NCBI GenBank assembly: GCA_017451295.1
Contig: JAFSPW010000053.1
Location: forward strand, 1 to 44,989
DNA length: 44,989 nucleotides
Origin: Clostridia bacterium
Lineage (GTDB): Bacteria > Bacillota > Clostridia > Christensenellales > CAG-138
Direction: 5' to 3'
In this document: positions 15,680-23,871 of the stretch, piece by piece
Numbering within the stretch: the stretch's first letter is position 1
Layout of the letters: each line of letters opens with the position of its first letter
The notes under the pieces: model-generated
Seen by the model: only the letters and a program-made list of their open reading frames with translations
What the model was told of the DNA's origin: nothing
Databases searched by the model: none
Made by a program: the position numbers and the translations under genes

Positions 15680-18600
15680 AGGACTATATTCTATCGACCA
15701 TTGCCCGGGACCCGGCCCTGCAGGAGCTGCAGGCGGGCCTGAGCGAGGGCAGGGGACCCATAGCGGTGTTCTCCCTGCCGGAGGCGGCCCGAGGCGCGGT
15801 GTTCGCCGCCCTGGGGCAGGGGGGCACCTGCCTTATCGTGGTGGACCGGCCGGCGGCGGCCCTGGAACTGTATCAGGAGCTGAAAAGCTATCGGGAGGAC
15901 GTGCAGCTGTTTTTGCCCCGGGAGCTGCCGCTAAGCTATGTGCAGGCGGCGGACCCGGAGCGGCGGAGCCAGCGGCTGGGGGTCCTCTCTCGCCTCGTGC
16001 TGGGGATGGACATGCTGTGCGTCACCTGCCCCCAGGCGCTCATGGAGCGGCTGGCGCCCCGGGAGGCCTTCGTGGCCCATGTGAAGCTGGTAAAGCGGGG
16101 GGACACCGTGCCGCCGAGGGAGCTGCTTTCCACTCTGGTGGCCGCCGGGTACGAGCGGGTGGACATGCTGGAAGGTCCGGGCCAGGTGGCCCTGCGGGGG
16201 GACATCTTGGACGTGTTCCCGCCCCAGGGGGAGGACCCCTGCCGCATCGAGTTTTTTGACGACGAGGTGGACCAGCTTCGCTACTTTGATGTGACCAGCC
16301 AGCGGTCCGTTGCCCAGACGGACCGGGTGCTGCTGCCCCCCGCCTTTGAAACCCCCCAGCCCAAGGCCCGTATGCGCCGTGGGCTGCAGCTGTTGGGGGA
16401 GAGCCGGGGCTTTGACCGGGAGCGGGAGGATTGGGCGGAGGAACGGCCCACCCCGGGGGCGGACGTGCTGCTGCCGCTATTGTATGAGGAAAGCGCCACC
16501 CTGGGGGACTATTTGCCCATGGACTGCCGGATTCTGGCTTTGGAGCCGGACCGGCTCATGGAGGAGGGGCGCACGGCCCGGGGGCTGTTTTTGGAGTCCG
16601 TAGCCGCCATGCTGGAAAGGGGGGAGGGCCACTCCCTCCAGGAGAAGCTGATGGAGGGGGAGCAGGTGCTCCAAAAGCTCCTCGTTCGGCGGTATACCGG
16701 GGCGCTGTACGCCCTGTTTCGCACCAGCCGGGAGGTGCGGCACCGGATGCAGGTTAGCTTCGATTTCACCCCTGCCCCGGCATATCTGGGGGATATGGGG
16801 GAGCTGATTGGGGAGCTGAAAGCCTATCGGCAGGCGGGGGGCACCGCCCTGCTCTTTGGCGGCCAAAGCGCCCGGGCCCTCATGGAGAATTTGCAGGACG
16901 AGCTTCGCTGTGTGCTGTTGACAGCACCCCGCGCCCCGGAGCCCGGGGAGGTGCTGATTATCGAGCAGAGCCTGCCCCGGGGCTTTGTCTGTCCCAGCCA
17001 GAAGCTGATGGTCCTTACGGGGGCGGAGCTGTTCGGAAAGAAGATGAGCCGCCCCAAGAAGAAGCGCAGCGGGCTGCAGTTTTCGGATTTGACCGTGGGG
17101 GACTATGTGGTCCACGAAGCCCACGGGGTGGGCCGGTTCGTGGGCGTGGAGCAGCTTTCTATCGACGGCAGCACCCGGGACTTTTTGCTGCTGGTCTATA
17201 AGGGCGGCGACAAGCTGTTTATCCCCACGGACCAGCTGGACCGGATTCAAAAGTATATGGGCACCGGCGGCGAGGAGGCGGCCCCCACGCTCAGCAAGTT
17301 AGGGGGCGGCGAGTGGCAGCAGAAGGTGCAAAAGGCCCGCACCGCCGCCAAGAAGCTGGCGGTGGACCTGGCGGCCCTCTACGCCCGGCGCACCTCCCTC
17401 AGGGGCCACGCCTTTTCCCCGGACACGGCCTGGCAGCAGAAGCTGGAGGCCGCCTTCCCCTATGAGGAGACAAGGGACCAGCTCCGCTGCATCCGGGAGG
17501 TGAAGGCGGATATGGAGTCCCCCCGGCCCATGGACCGACTTTTGTGCGGGGATGTGGGCTATGGGAAGACGGAGGTGGCCCTCAGGGCTGCCTTCAAGGC
17601 GGTGCAGGACGGGAAGCAGGCGGCGCTGCTGGTGCCCACCACCATTCTGGCCCAGCAGCACTTTGCCAACATCTCCCAGCGGTTCGCCTCCTTCCCGGTG
17701 AACTGCGCCTGCCTGTCCCGGTTCCAAAGCCCCAAGGAGCGGGAGAAGATAAAGGTGGCCTTAGCTAAGGGGGAGATAGATTTTGTGGTGGGCACCCATG
17801 CGCTGCTGGCAAAGGATGTGAAGTTCAAGGACCTGGGCCTGCTGATTATCGACGAGGAGCACCGCTTCGGGGTGAACCACAAGGAGCAGATAAAGGCCCT
17901 GCGCGCCCAGGTGGACGTGCTGACCATGACCGCCACCCCCATCCCAAGGACGCTGAACATGGCCATGACCGGGGTCAGGGATGTGTCCGTCATCGAGACG
18001 CCGCCGGAGAATCGGTTCCCGGTGCAGACCTTCGTGGTGGAGTATACGGATGCCCAGATGGCCGCCGTCATTCGCCGGGAGCTGGGCCGGGGCGGGCAGT
18101 GCTTCATCATCAGCAACAATGTAAAGGGCATGGAGAGCATCCTCAGCCGCTTTGAGGCCCTGGTGCCGGAGGCCCGGTTTTTGATGGCCCACGGGCAAAT
18201 GAACGAACGCACCCTCGAACAGACCATGCTCTCCTTCATCGCCGGGGAGGCGGACGTGCTGCTGTGCTCCACCATTGTGGAAAGCGGGGTGGACATCCCC
18301 AACTGCAACACGCTGATCGTCCTGGATGCGGACAAGCTGGGCCTGGCGCAGCTGTACCAGCTGCGGGGCCGGGTGGGGCGGAGCCACCGCATTGCCTATG
18401 CCTACTTCACCGTGCCCCAGCGGCGGCTGCTGCCGGAGGCGGCCCAAAAGCGGCTGCTGGCCATTCGGGAGTTCACCCAGTTTGGGGCCGGGTATCGGCT
18501 GGCCATGCGGGATTTGGAGATTCGGGGAGCCGGGAGCCTGCTGGGCGCCGAGCAGCACGGGCACCTGAGCGATGTGGGCTATGAATACTACTGCAAGCTC

Positions 18601-19113
18601 ATTCGCCAGGCGGTGGACGAGGCCACGGGCAAGCCCCAAATCCCCCTTATCGACACGGCGGTGGATGCCCCGGGGGATGCCTTCGTGCCCAAGACCCTGG
18701 TGAACGGGGAGCTGCAGCGCATGGCCATGTACAAGCGCATTGCGGAGATTGCCGACCAGGCCGCCTTTGATGACCTCTACGACGAGTTCACGGACCGGTA
18801 CGGGGACCTGCCCGAGAGCGTGGAGCGGCTCATGCGCCTGAGCCTTATCAAGCACCTTGCCGGGGCGGCGGGCTTTGCCGCCGTCACCGTACGGACGGGG
18901 AAGGTCACCTTGCAGTATGACCCCAGCGCCCGGGTGGAGGGCGGAAAGCTGCTGCTGGCCCTGACAAACCAGGAGGGCGCCCGGCTCAAATCCGGGACGC
19001 CGACGGCGGTGGAGCTTGCCGTAAAGGGACGCAGCGCCGATGAGTTTGTAAAAAAACTGCCACAATTTCTTTCCATTTTGGCGGATTGCAACCTGTCGGC
19101 GGAGGGGCTATAA
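15676..19113 (+). CDS. mfd: Transcription-repair coupling factor Mfd
   Basis: This 1145-residue ATP-dependent translocase removes stalled RNA polymerase from damaged DNA and recruits the excision nuclease. Domains in order: UvrB-like N-terminal modules (about 1-330), RNA-polymerase-interacting domain (about 465-545, with Gly-Asp-Tyr-Val-Val-His-Glu-Ala-His-Gly-Val-Gly), and two RecG-like helicase domains. Lys631 sits in Walker A Gly-Asp-Val-Gly-Tyr-Gly-Lys-Thr and Asp726 in Asp-Glu-Glu-His. A conserved Gln-Leu-Arg-Gly-Arg-Val-Gly-Arg motif and the C-terminal regulatory domain follow. Length is slightly below B. subtilis Mfd. The end of the gene carries the promoter of the next transcription unit. 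Confidence 0.97.
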   Translation: MKDYILSTIARDPALQELQAGLSEGRGPIAVFSLPEAARGAVFAALGQGGTCLIVVDRPAAALELYQELKSYREDVQLFLPRELPLSYVQAADPERRSQRLGVLSRLVLGMDMLCVTCPQALMERLAPREAFVAHVKLVKRGDTVPPRELLSTLVAAGYERVDMLEGPGQVALRGDILDVFPPQGEDPCRIEFFDDEVDQLRYFDVTSQRSVAQTDRVLLPPAFETPQPKARMRRGLQLLGESRGFDREREDWAEERPTPGADVLLPLLYEESATLGDYLPMDCRILALEPDRLMEEGRTARGLFLESVAAMLERGEGHSLQEKLMEGEQVLQKLLVRRYTGALYALFRTSREVRHRMQVSFDFTPAPAYLGDMGELIGELKAYRQAGGTALLFGGQSARALMENLQDELRCVLLTAPRAPEPGEVLIIEQSLPRGFVCPSQKLMVLTGAELFGKKMSRPKKKRSGLQFSDLTVGDYVVHEAHGVGRFVGVEQLSIDGSTRDFLLLVYKGGDKLFIPTDQLDRIQKYMGTGGEEAAPTLSKLGGGEWQQKVQKARTAAKKLAVDLAALYARRTSLRGHAFSPDTAWQQKLEAAFPYEETRDQLRCIREVKADMESPRPMDRLLCGDVGYGKTEVALRAAFKAVQDGKQAALLVPTTILAQQHFANISQRFASFPVNCACLSRFQSPKEREKIKVALAKGEIDFVVGTHALLAKDVKFKDLGLLIIDEEHRFGVNHKEQIKALRAQVDVLTMTATPIPRTLNMAMTGVRDVSVIETPPENRFPVQTFVVEYTDAQMAAVIRRELGRGGQCFIISNNVKGMESILSRFEALVPEARFLMAHGQMNERTLEQTMLSFIAGEADVLLCSTIVESGVDIPNCNTLIVLDADKLGLAQLYQLRGRVGRSHRIAYAYFTVPQRRLLPEAAQKRLLAIREFTQFGAGYRLAMRDLEIRGAGSLLGAEQHGHLSDVGYEYYCKLIRQAVDEATGKPQIPLIDTAVDAPGDAFVPKTLVNGELQRMAMYKRIAEIADQAAFDDLYDEFTDRYGDLPESVERLMRLSLIKHLAGAAGFAAVTVRTGKVTLQYDPSARVEGGKLLLALTNQEGARLKSGTPTAVELAVKGRSADEFVKKLPQFLSILADCNLSAEGL

Positions 19114-19114
19114 T
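19086..19114 (+). promoter_or_regulatory. Sigma-A promoter at the end of mfd
   Basis: TTGCAA (19086-19091), a 17-base spacer and a perfect TATAAT (19109-19114), overlapping the mfd stop codon. Transcription should start at about 19121, within a few bases of the outer stem of the structured leader. Confidence 0.8.
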
Positions 19115-19123
19115 AGATAGCTG

Positions 19124-19210
19124 ATACTAATCCGTCAATCAAGATTTGACGAAGCAGAACCGGCACAGAAGGTGCCGCCCAATGTGCATGGGTTAGGCGT
19201 GGATTAGTAT
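19124..19210 (+). ncRNA. Candidate multi-branched structured leader RNA
   Basis: A perfect 10-base-pair outer stem (ATACTAATCC 19124-19133 with GGATTAGTAT 19201-19210) closes a junction containing three hairpins. They are GTCAA/TTGAC (19134-19138, 19146-19150), CGGCAC-AGAAG-GTGCCG (19161-19177) and CCCA/TGGG (19178-19181, 19189-19192). A junction strand with GGTTAGGCG-like sequence remains unpaired. The promoter upstream should start the RNA right at this stem, and the foldase lipoprotein starts 25 bases after it. No T-run follows, so it is not a simple terminator. It does not match a riboswitch class I can name. It could be a cis-regulatory leader or a separate small RNA. Confidence 0.6.
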
Positions 19211-19234
19211 GAATACAGAAAGGAACCGATACAC

Positions 19235-20638
19235 ATGACCAAGAAGATTCTGGCGCTGCTGCTGTGCGCCCTGATGCTCGTCTCCCTGGCGGCCTGCCAG
19301 CAAAAGGATGTGACCGCCGCCCCGGCGCCCGCCGGCGAGGACGGGGAAGGGACGGCCCTTGACACCACCCTGCCCGCCTTCACCCTGGGGGACATCACCG
19401 TGAACGTGGGGGAGCTTAAGAGCAGCTTTGATACCGTCATGAGCTATATGTCCTACTACGGCGTGGAGCCGCCCACCACCGACGAGGAGATTACAGAGTA
19501 TGTGGGCATGCTGGTGGACGACCTGCTTGGCAGCTATGTGCTGCCCTGGAAGGCCAAGGAGCTGGGCATTGAGATTAGCGACGAGGAGAAGGCACAGGCT
19601 CTGGCCGAAATGGAGGAGCTGATTGCGGACTACACCTCCGATTATCTGGACGCCGCCCGGCAGGAGCTGGGGGAGGAGGCTTCCGAGGCTGACGTGGCCG
19701 ATGCCGCCCGGAAGATGCTGGAGGAGGACATCGAGAGCTACTTTGGCTATGGCTTTGACAAGTGGCGCAGCGACATGCTGGAGCAGTTTGAACAGCAGGC
19801 CATGGCAAAGAAGCTCCAGGATCAGTTCACCGCCCAGGTCACCGTCACCGACGAGGAGGCCCAGCAGTGGTTTGAGGAGCAGCTAAAGGAGCAGAAGGAG
19901 ACCTATGACGCCGACTATGCCGCCTTCAAGGCGGACTATGAAGCGTACCGGACCGGGGAGGAGGCCGCCGCGCCGCTATATACCCCCGAGGGCTTTGCCA
20001 AGGTCCAGGTGGTGAGCTTTGAGCTTTCCCAGGAGGCCAAGGACACCCTCGCCGCCAACGAGGCGGAGATAAAGGAGCTCGAGGCGGAGTTTGGTCAGCT
20101 GGCCCTCACCAATGGGGACAGCCGCCGCCAGGCCGCCATTCGCACCCGGTATGCGGAGCTTCTCAAGGAGAACGAGGCCCTTATGAGCGACAACCGGCAG
20201 GCCGCCGCGCAGCTGCGGCAGGAGGCTTTGGCCGGTGGGGCGCTGACGGAGCTTATCGCTGCCTATGCCGACGAGGCGGGGCTCGTGAGCCTGTGGAACT
20301 TTGATGCAGCCGACCCCAAGCAGGACGGCACGTCCCTGCTCTACACCCTGGGCCAGGATGGGGACTATCCCGAAGCCCTGTGGCTGGCGGCCATTGCCCT
20401 GAAGGAAGGGGAGGTCACGGAGGTCATCGAGGACGGGAACACGCTGTATGTGCTGCGGCGCCTGGAGGACCTGCCCGCGCAGGAAGCCGCCTTTGCGGAC
20501 GTGAAGGACCAGGTGACGGCCGCCGCCCTGGCGGACAAGCAACAGACGGAGTGGGAGGCCATTCAGGCCGACTGGCTCCAGGAGGCCCGCAACGCCGCCC
20601 AGTTCTTTGAAGAGAACTACGCGAACCTGGGCAAATGA
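19235..20638 (+). CDS. SurA/PrsA-like foldase lipoprotein
   Basis: The 467-residue product has a lipoprotein signal (Ser-Leu-Ala-Ala-Cys, Cys at about residue 21), so it should be anchored on the outside of the membrane. After a linker comes a SurA N-terminal-like helical chaperone region (about 48-210). A parvulin-like part then shows a Lys-Val-Gln-Val-Val-Ser-Phe strand near 250 and Lys-Glu-Gly-Glu-Val-Thr-Glu-Val-Ile-Glu near 390-400. A long helical insertion with Glu/Ala repeats separates the two halves of the isomerase part, so prolyl isomerase activity is uncertain. The role is folding of exported proteins. The start at 19235 has AAAGGA about 10 bases upstream. Confidence 0.85.
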   Translation: MTKKILALLLCALMLVSLAACQQKDVTAAPAPAGEDGEGTALDTTLPAFTLGDITVNVGELKSSFDTVMSYMSYYGVEPPTTDEEITEYVGMLVDDLLGSYVLPWKAKELGIEISDEEKAQALAEMEELIADYTSDYLDAARQELGEEASEADVADAARKMLEEDIESYFGYGFDKWRSDMLEQFEQQAMAKKLQDQFTAQVTVTDEEAQQWFEEQLKEQKETYDADYAAFKADYEAYRTGEEAAAPLYTPEGFAKVQVVSFELSQEAKDTLAANEAEIKELEAEFGQLALTNGDSRRQAAIRTRYAELLKENEALMSDNRQAAAQLRQEALAGGALTELIAAYADEAGLVSLWNFDAADPKQDGTSLLYTLGQDGDYPEALWLAAIALKEGEVTEVIEDGNTLYVLRRLEDLPAQEAAFADVKDQVTAAALADKQQTEWEAIQADWLQEARNAAQFFEENYANLGK

Positions 20639-21426
20639 TTTATACCGGCTGGAAATACCGGGAGGCGGGCGACAAGCCCACCTCCTTTGGTTATAAAATT
20701 ATCCGCTTTCTGGTGTGGTTCTTTTCCCCGAAGCTCAAGGTGGTGGGGGAGGAGCATCTGCCGAAGGAGCCCTGCATTCTGGTGGGGAACCACAGCCAGG
20801 CCTATGGCCCCATCGCCGCCGAGCTCTACACCCCCGGTCCCCACTATGTCTGGTGCATCGGGGAGATGATGCATAAGCAGGAGGTGGCGGCCTATGCCTA
20901 CAAGGACTTCTGGTCCCAGAAGCCCCGGTGGAGCCGCTGGTTCTTCCGGCTGCTGAGCCATGCCATCGTGCCCTTTGCGGTGTGTGTCTTCAACAACGCC
21001 CACACCATCGCCGTGTACCACGATGCCCGTGCCCTGGGCACCTTCCGGGAGTCCGTTTCCCGGCTTAAGGAGGGGAACCGGCTGGTCATCTTCCCGGAGT
21101 GCTACGACGAGTACAACAACATCGTCCACGACTTCCAGGACAGGTTTATCGATGTCGCCCGGCTCTACTATAAGCAGACGAAGACGGCCCTGTCCTTTGT
21201 GCCCCTGTACCTGGCGCCAAGGCTCAAGACCCTGTATATCGGTGAGCCCATCGCCTTTGACCCTGCCGCCCCCTATGACACCGAGCGGCAGCGGATAAAG
21301 ACGGCGCTCATGGAGGGGATTACGGCCATGGCCACCGCCCTGCCCCGGCACCGGGTGGTGCCCTATCCCAACATTGCCAAGAAGGACTATCCCTATAGCC
21401 TTCCCCTGGAGGTGTATCACAAGTGA
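20635..21426 (+). CDS. PlsC-like acyltransferase family protein
   Basis: This 263-residue protein resembles 1-acylglycerol-3-phosphate acyltransferases. Motif I region Val-Gly-Asn-His-Ser-Gln-Ala-Tyr-Gly lies near residues 44-52, and a Phe-Pro-Glu motif near 150. The usual His-x4-Asp catalytic pair is altered: the Asp position holds Gly, so canonical chemistry is doubtful. An N-terminal hydrophobic segment (about 20-32) suggests membrane association. It overlaps the preceding stop by ATGA and the following gene by GTGA. The neighbouring PAP2 phosphatase supports a lipid or lipid-linked glycan role. Confidence 0.75.
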   Translation: MIYTGWKYREAGDKPTSFGYKIIRFLVWFFSPKLKVVGEEHLPKEPCILVGNHSQAYGPIAAELYTPGPHYVWCIGEMMHKQEVAAYAYKDFWSQKPRWSRWFFRLLSHAIVPFAVCVFNNAHTIAVYHDARALGTFRESVSRLKEGNRLVIFPECYDEYNNIVHDFQDRFIDVARLYYKQTKTALSFVPLYLAPRLKTLYIGEPIAFDPAAPYDTERQRIKTALMEGITAMATALPRHRVVPYPNIAKKDYPYSLPLEVYHK

Positions 21427-22094
21427 AACAACTCTATGATTACCGGGGCTTCTCCCTAAAAAAGCTCCGGGAACCGCGCTTTGCCCACGTGCAGCTGCTG
21501 TGGGGGTGGGTGGCGTATTTCGTTCTGTATTTTGTTACGGAGAACCTCATTCCGCCAGAGAGGTGTACCCCCATCCATTGCTGGCTGGACGATGTGATTC
21601 CCTTCTGCGAGTGGTTCGCCATCTTCTATGTGGGCTGGTACGCCCTGGTCTTCGGGAGTCTGTTGTACACCTTCTTCTTCGATGTGCCCCGGTTCAAGAA
21701 GATTCAGGTTTTCATCATGATTACCCAGGCCGTGGCCATGGTCTGCTATATCCTCTTTCCCAGCCGGCAGGACCTTCGGCCGGAGGTCTTCCCCCGGGAG
21801 AACTTCCTCACCTCCGTCATGGCCTTCATCTATTCCTTCGACACCAGCACCGGGGTCTGCCCGAGTCTTCACGCCGCCTACTCCCTGGGCATCCTCTCCG
21901 CCGGGCTCAAGGACCGGGACCTGTCCCCCCTGTGGAAGGTCTGCCTGACCCTCTTTGTGCTGGGGGTCTGCGCGGGCGTCTGCTTCGTCAAGCAGCACTC
22001 GGCCCTGGATGTGCTGGCGGCCCTGCCCGTGTGCCTGCTGGCGGAGGTGCTGGTCTATGGAAAGGATTATTGGCTGCCGAGGATTAAATCGTAG
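21423..22094 (+). CDS. PAP2-superfamily membrane phosphatase
   Basis: The 223-residue product of a GTG start (21423, overlapping the previous TGA) has about six membrane helices. The PAP2 signatures are visible: Cys-Pro-Ser-Leu-His-Ala-Ala-Tyr-Ser (motif 2, near residue 146) and Val-Lys-Gln-His-Ser-Ala-Leu-Asp-Val (motif 3, near 190). Motif 1 is less clear (Ser-Arg-Gln-Asp-Leu-Arg-Pro). Family members remove phosphate from phosphatidate, undecaprenyl diphosphate or related lipids at the outer membrane face, or act as inositol phosphoceramide synthase-like transferases. The substrate cannot be determined here. It is the last gene of the foldase-acyltransferase-phosphatase unit. Confidence 0.85.
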   Translation: MKQLYDYRGFSLKKLREPRFAHVQLLWGWVAYFVLYFVTENLIPPERCTPIHCWLDDVIPFCEWFAIFYVGWYALVFGSLLYTFFFDVPRFKKIQVFIMITQAVAMVCYILFPSRQDLRPEVFPRENFLTSVMAFIYSFDTSTGVCPSLHAAYSLGILSAGLKDRDLSPLWKVCLTLFVLGVCAGVCFVKQHSALDVLAALPVCLLAEVLVYGKDYWLPRIKS

Positions 22095-22105
22095 TCCTTC
22101 CTTTT

Positions 22106-22164
22106 GCCGCTTTTTCTCTTTGACAAAGAGGAAAAAGCGGCGCAAAAAGAGAAACTTATGTAAT
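22106..22164. repeat. Interspersed long-hairpin repeat, copy 1
   Basis: The arms GCCGCTTTTTCTCTTTG and CAAAGAGGAAAAAGCGGC form a stem of about 17 base pairs with one bulge. A conserved tail GCAAAAAGAGAAACTTATG follows. A second copy lies at 30804-30863. Confidence 0.85.
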
Positions 22165-22172
22165 ATTTTTTA

Positions 22173-22202
22173 GGGGAGCTGCTTTGGCAGCTCTCCCTTT
22201 TT
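22173..22202 (+). terminator. Terminator of the foldase-PAP2 operon
   Basis: GGGGAGCTGC (22173-22182), loop TTTG, GCAGCTCTCCC (22187-22197), then TTTTT. One bulged base. It is 78 bases beyond the PAP2 stop, immediately after the long-hairpin repeat. Confidence 0.75.
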
Positions 22203-22256
22203 GCGCAGATTCTTGCCTCCACCGTTGCACAGCGAAGATGGCTTAGGCGCTCAACC

Positions 22257-22340
22257 CTTGCCTCCACCGTTGCGAAGCAATGGGGGAGGTGGCATTTTGC
22301 CCTCTGGGCAAAATGACGGAAGGGGCTGTTCTTCCCCCAG
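22257..22340. repeat. Exchangeable-hairpin repeat, copy A
   Basis: Conserved scaffold GGGGGAGGTGG (22282-22292), then hairpin CATTTTGCCC-TCT-GGGCAAAATG (22293-22315), then ACGGAAGGGG (22316-22325). A preceding CCTCCACC and small TTGC-GAA-GCAA hairpin belong to the same element. A copy with the same main hairpin is at 31041; one with a wholly different hairpin is at 31184. Similar elements are, to my recollection, frequent between genes of gut Clostridia. Confidence 0.8.
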
Positions 22341-22359
22341 TGGGCAGCGATGCCATCAT

Positions 22360-22393
22360 AAAACGGGACCGGGAAGATTCTTCCCGGTCCCGT
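22360..22393 (-). terminator. Terminator of metK
   Basis: On the minus strand a perfect 13-base-pair stem (ACGGGACCGGGAA and its complement, 22363-22375 and 22381-22393) with a 5-base loop is followed by TTTT. It begins 15 bases after the metK stop. Confidence 0.85.
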
Positions 22394-22408
22394 TGTGGCT
22401 GCGTTTGG

Positions 22409-23545
22409 TTACAGCTTCAAATCCAGCTGCTCCCAGGGCATGGTCTGGGCGTTTTCGCCGAAGTGGCCATAGGCGGCCAGGGGGCTGAAGATGGGGCGGC
22501 GCAGGCCGAAGCGTTCGATGATGGCGGCGGGCCGCAGGTCCAAGGTGGCCAGGATGTGGTCCTTCAGGGCGCCCACATCGGGAATGTGGGCGGTGCCGAA
22601 CTCCTCGATGCGGATGCTGGTGGGCCGGGCCACGCCGATGGCATAGCTAAGCTGGACCTCGCACTTGTCCATGTACCCCTGGGCCACGATGTTCTTGGCC
22701 AGGTACCTGGCCATATAGGCACCGGTTCGGTCCACCTTGGTGGCATCCTTCCCGGAAAAGGCGCCGCCGCCGTGGCGGGCATAGCCGCCGTAGGTGTCCA
22801 CGATAATCTTCCGGCCCGTAAGCCCCGTATCCCCGGCGGGTCCCCCCACCACGAACCGGCCCGTGGGGTTGATGTAATACTCCGTCCAAGCCCCCAGCAT
22901 GTTTTTGGGCAGGGTGCTGAGGATGACCTGCTCCTTCACCGCCCGGCGAAGCTCCGCCATGCCCACATCCTCCCGGTGCTGGGTGGACACCACCACGGAG
23001 GTGATGCGGCTGGGCTTGCCGGCGTTGTCATATTCCACGGTGACCTGGGACTTGCCGTCCGGCAGCAGGAAGGGCAAAGCGCCGCTTTCCCGCAGGGCCT
23101 GCAGCTTCTTAGTGAGCCGGTGGCTCAGCTCAATCGGCAGCGGCATATAGTGCTCCGTCTCCCGGCAGGCAAAGCCGAACATCATGCCCTGGTCTCCGGC
23201 GCCAATCTCCAGGGGGTCGTCGCTGTCCACGCCCATGGCGATGTCCGGGGACTGGTGGTTCAGGGCCACCTCGATGTCCACACTGTCCGCATCAAAGCCC
23301 CGGCCCGGCTCCACATAGCCGGTATCCCGGATGACCTGCCGGGCGATGGCGGCATAGTCCACCTGGGCGGTGCTGGTGATTTCACCCATGATGTGCATGT
23401 GGTCCGTGTGGGCAGTCACCTCGCAGGCCACCCGGGCCAGGGGGTCCTGCCGCAAAATGGCATCCAGGATGGCATCGGAGGTCTTGTCGCACAGCTTGTC
23501 CGGGTGTCCCCCGGTGACGGATTCGGAAGTAAAGCAAAGGGGCAT
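22409..23545 (-). CDS. metK: S-adenosylmethionine synthetase
   Basis: This 378-residue enzyme makes SAM from methionine and ATP. The family motifs are intact: Thr-Gly-Gly-His-Pro-Asp-Lys at the N-terminus, [10 protein letters not shown] (residues about 114-123) and Gly-Gly-Gly-Ala-Phe-Ser-Gly-Lys-Asp (about 257-265). Length is slightly below the usual 380-400. AGAGGTG precedes the start. The leader between the promoter and the start is only about 25 bases, so there is no room for a SAM riboswitch. The gene is flanked by its own promoter and a strong terminator and is therefore monocistronic. Confidence 0.97.
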   Translation of the reverse strand: MPLCFTSESVTGGHPDKLCDKTSDAILDAILRQDPLARVACEVTAHTDHMHIMGEITSTAQVDYAAIARQVIRDTGYVEPGRGFDADSVDIEVALNHQSPDIAMGVDSDDPLEIGAGDQGMMFGFACRETEHYMPLPIELSHRLTKKLQALRESGALPFLLPDGKSQVTVEYDNAGKPSRITSVVVSTQHREDVGMAELRRAVKEQVILSTLPKNMLGAWTEYYINPTGRFVVGGPAGDTGLTGRKIIVDTYGGYARHGGGAFSGKDATKVDRTGAYMARYLAKNIVAQGYMDKCEVQLSYAIGVARPTSIRIEEFGTAHIPDVGALKDHILATLDLRPAAIIERFGLRRPIFSPLAAYGHFGENAQTMPWEQLDLKL

Positions 23546-23577
23546 AATTTCACCTCTAACGTATCATTTGTGGCCGT

Positions 23578-23606
23578 ATGGTATCATAGCCGTCGTTTTT
23601 TGTCAA
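23578..23606 (-). promoter_or_regulatory. Sigma-A promoter of metK
   Basis: On the minus strand TTGACA (23601-23606), a 17-base spacer and TACCAT (23578-23583). The consensus -35 and exact spacing compensate for a weak -10. Confidence 0.7.
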
Positions 23607-23613
23607 TGGCGGT

Positions 23614-23868
23614 CTATGGGTGGCGAACGGCGGAGAGAATCAGGGCAAAGATGCCCCCCATGAACAGCACCAGTATGGCCGAGAGAATCCCGGAAGCCAC
23701 GAGGCTGTTGCGCCAGGAGAGGACCTTCCCTTCGGGGCAGGCAGCCGGGTCCTGCTTATTCTTTTTCTTGAACACCAGATAGCAGACAAGGCTTACGATG
23801 AACCAAAGCACCGCGAGGCTCGGGGCGCCGAAAAAGAGAAAGGTGAGAAAAATGTTGCTCAGGGTCAT
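23614..23868 (-). CDS. Small two-helix membrane protein
   Basis: This 84-residue protein has two strongly hydrophobic segments (about 5-33 and 55-80) joined by a short basic and polar loop (Lys-Lys-Lys-Asn-Lys). It is not recognised. GGAGGT lies 6 bases before its start, and it begins only 3 bases after the glycosyltransferase stop, so the two are probably translated from one mRNA. It could help anchor or regulate the glycosyltransferase; this is inference from position. Confidence 0.7.
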   Translation of the reverse strand: MTLSNIFLTFLFFGAPSLAVLWFIVSLVCYLVFKKKNKQDPAACPEGKVLSWRNSLVASGILSAILVLFMGGIFALILSAVRHP

Positions 23869-23871
23869 AGC

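Larger units (their letters stand above)
22095..22408. other. Intergenic repeat mosaic between converging genes
   Basis: This 314-base gap holds no gene. In order it contains a long near-perfect hairpin repeat (22106-22141), a terminator for the plus-strand operon (22173-22202), a repeat with exchangeable hairpins (about 22257-22340) and the metK terminator (22360-22393). The first and third elements recur at 30804 and 31041. Confidence 0.8.

Noticed and set aside
19124..19210. tRNA gene
   Set aside because: The outer stem is 10 base pairs and there is no T-arm, anticodon arm geometry or CCA-compatible end; it is a junction RNA of another type.
22280..23782. 500-codon plus-strand frame opposite metK
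   Set aside because: It lies antisense to a fully conserved enzyme; open frames on the second strand are common in GC-rich genes and no ribosome site or motif supports it.
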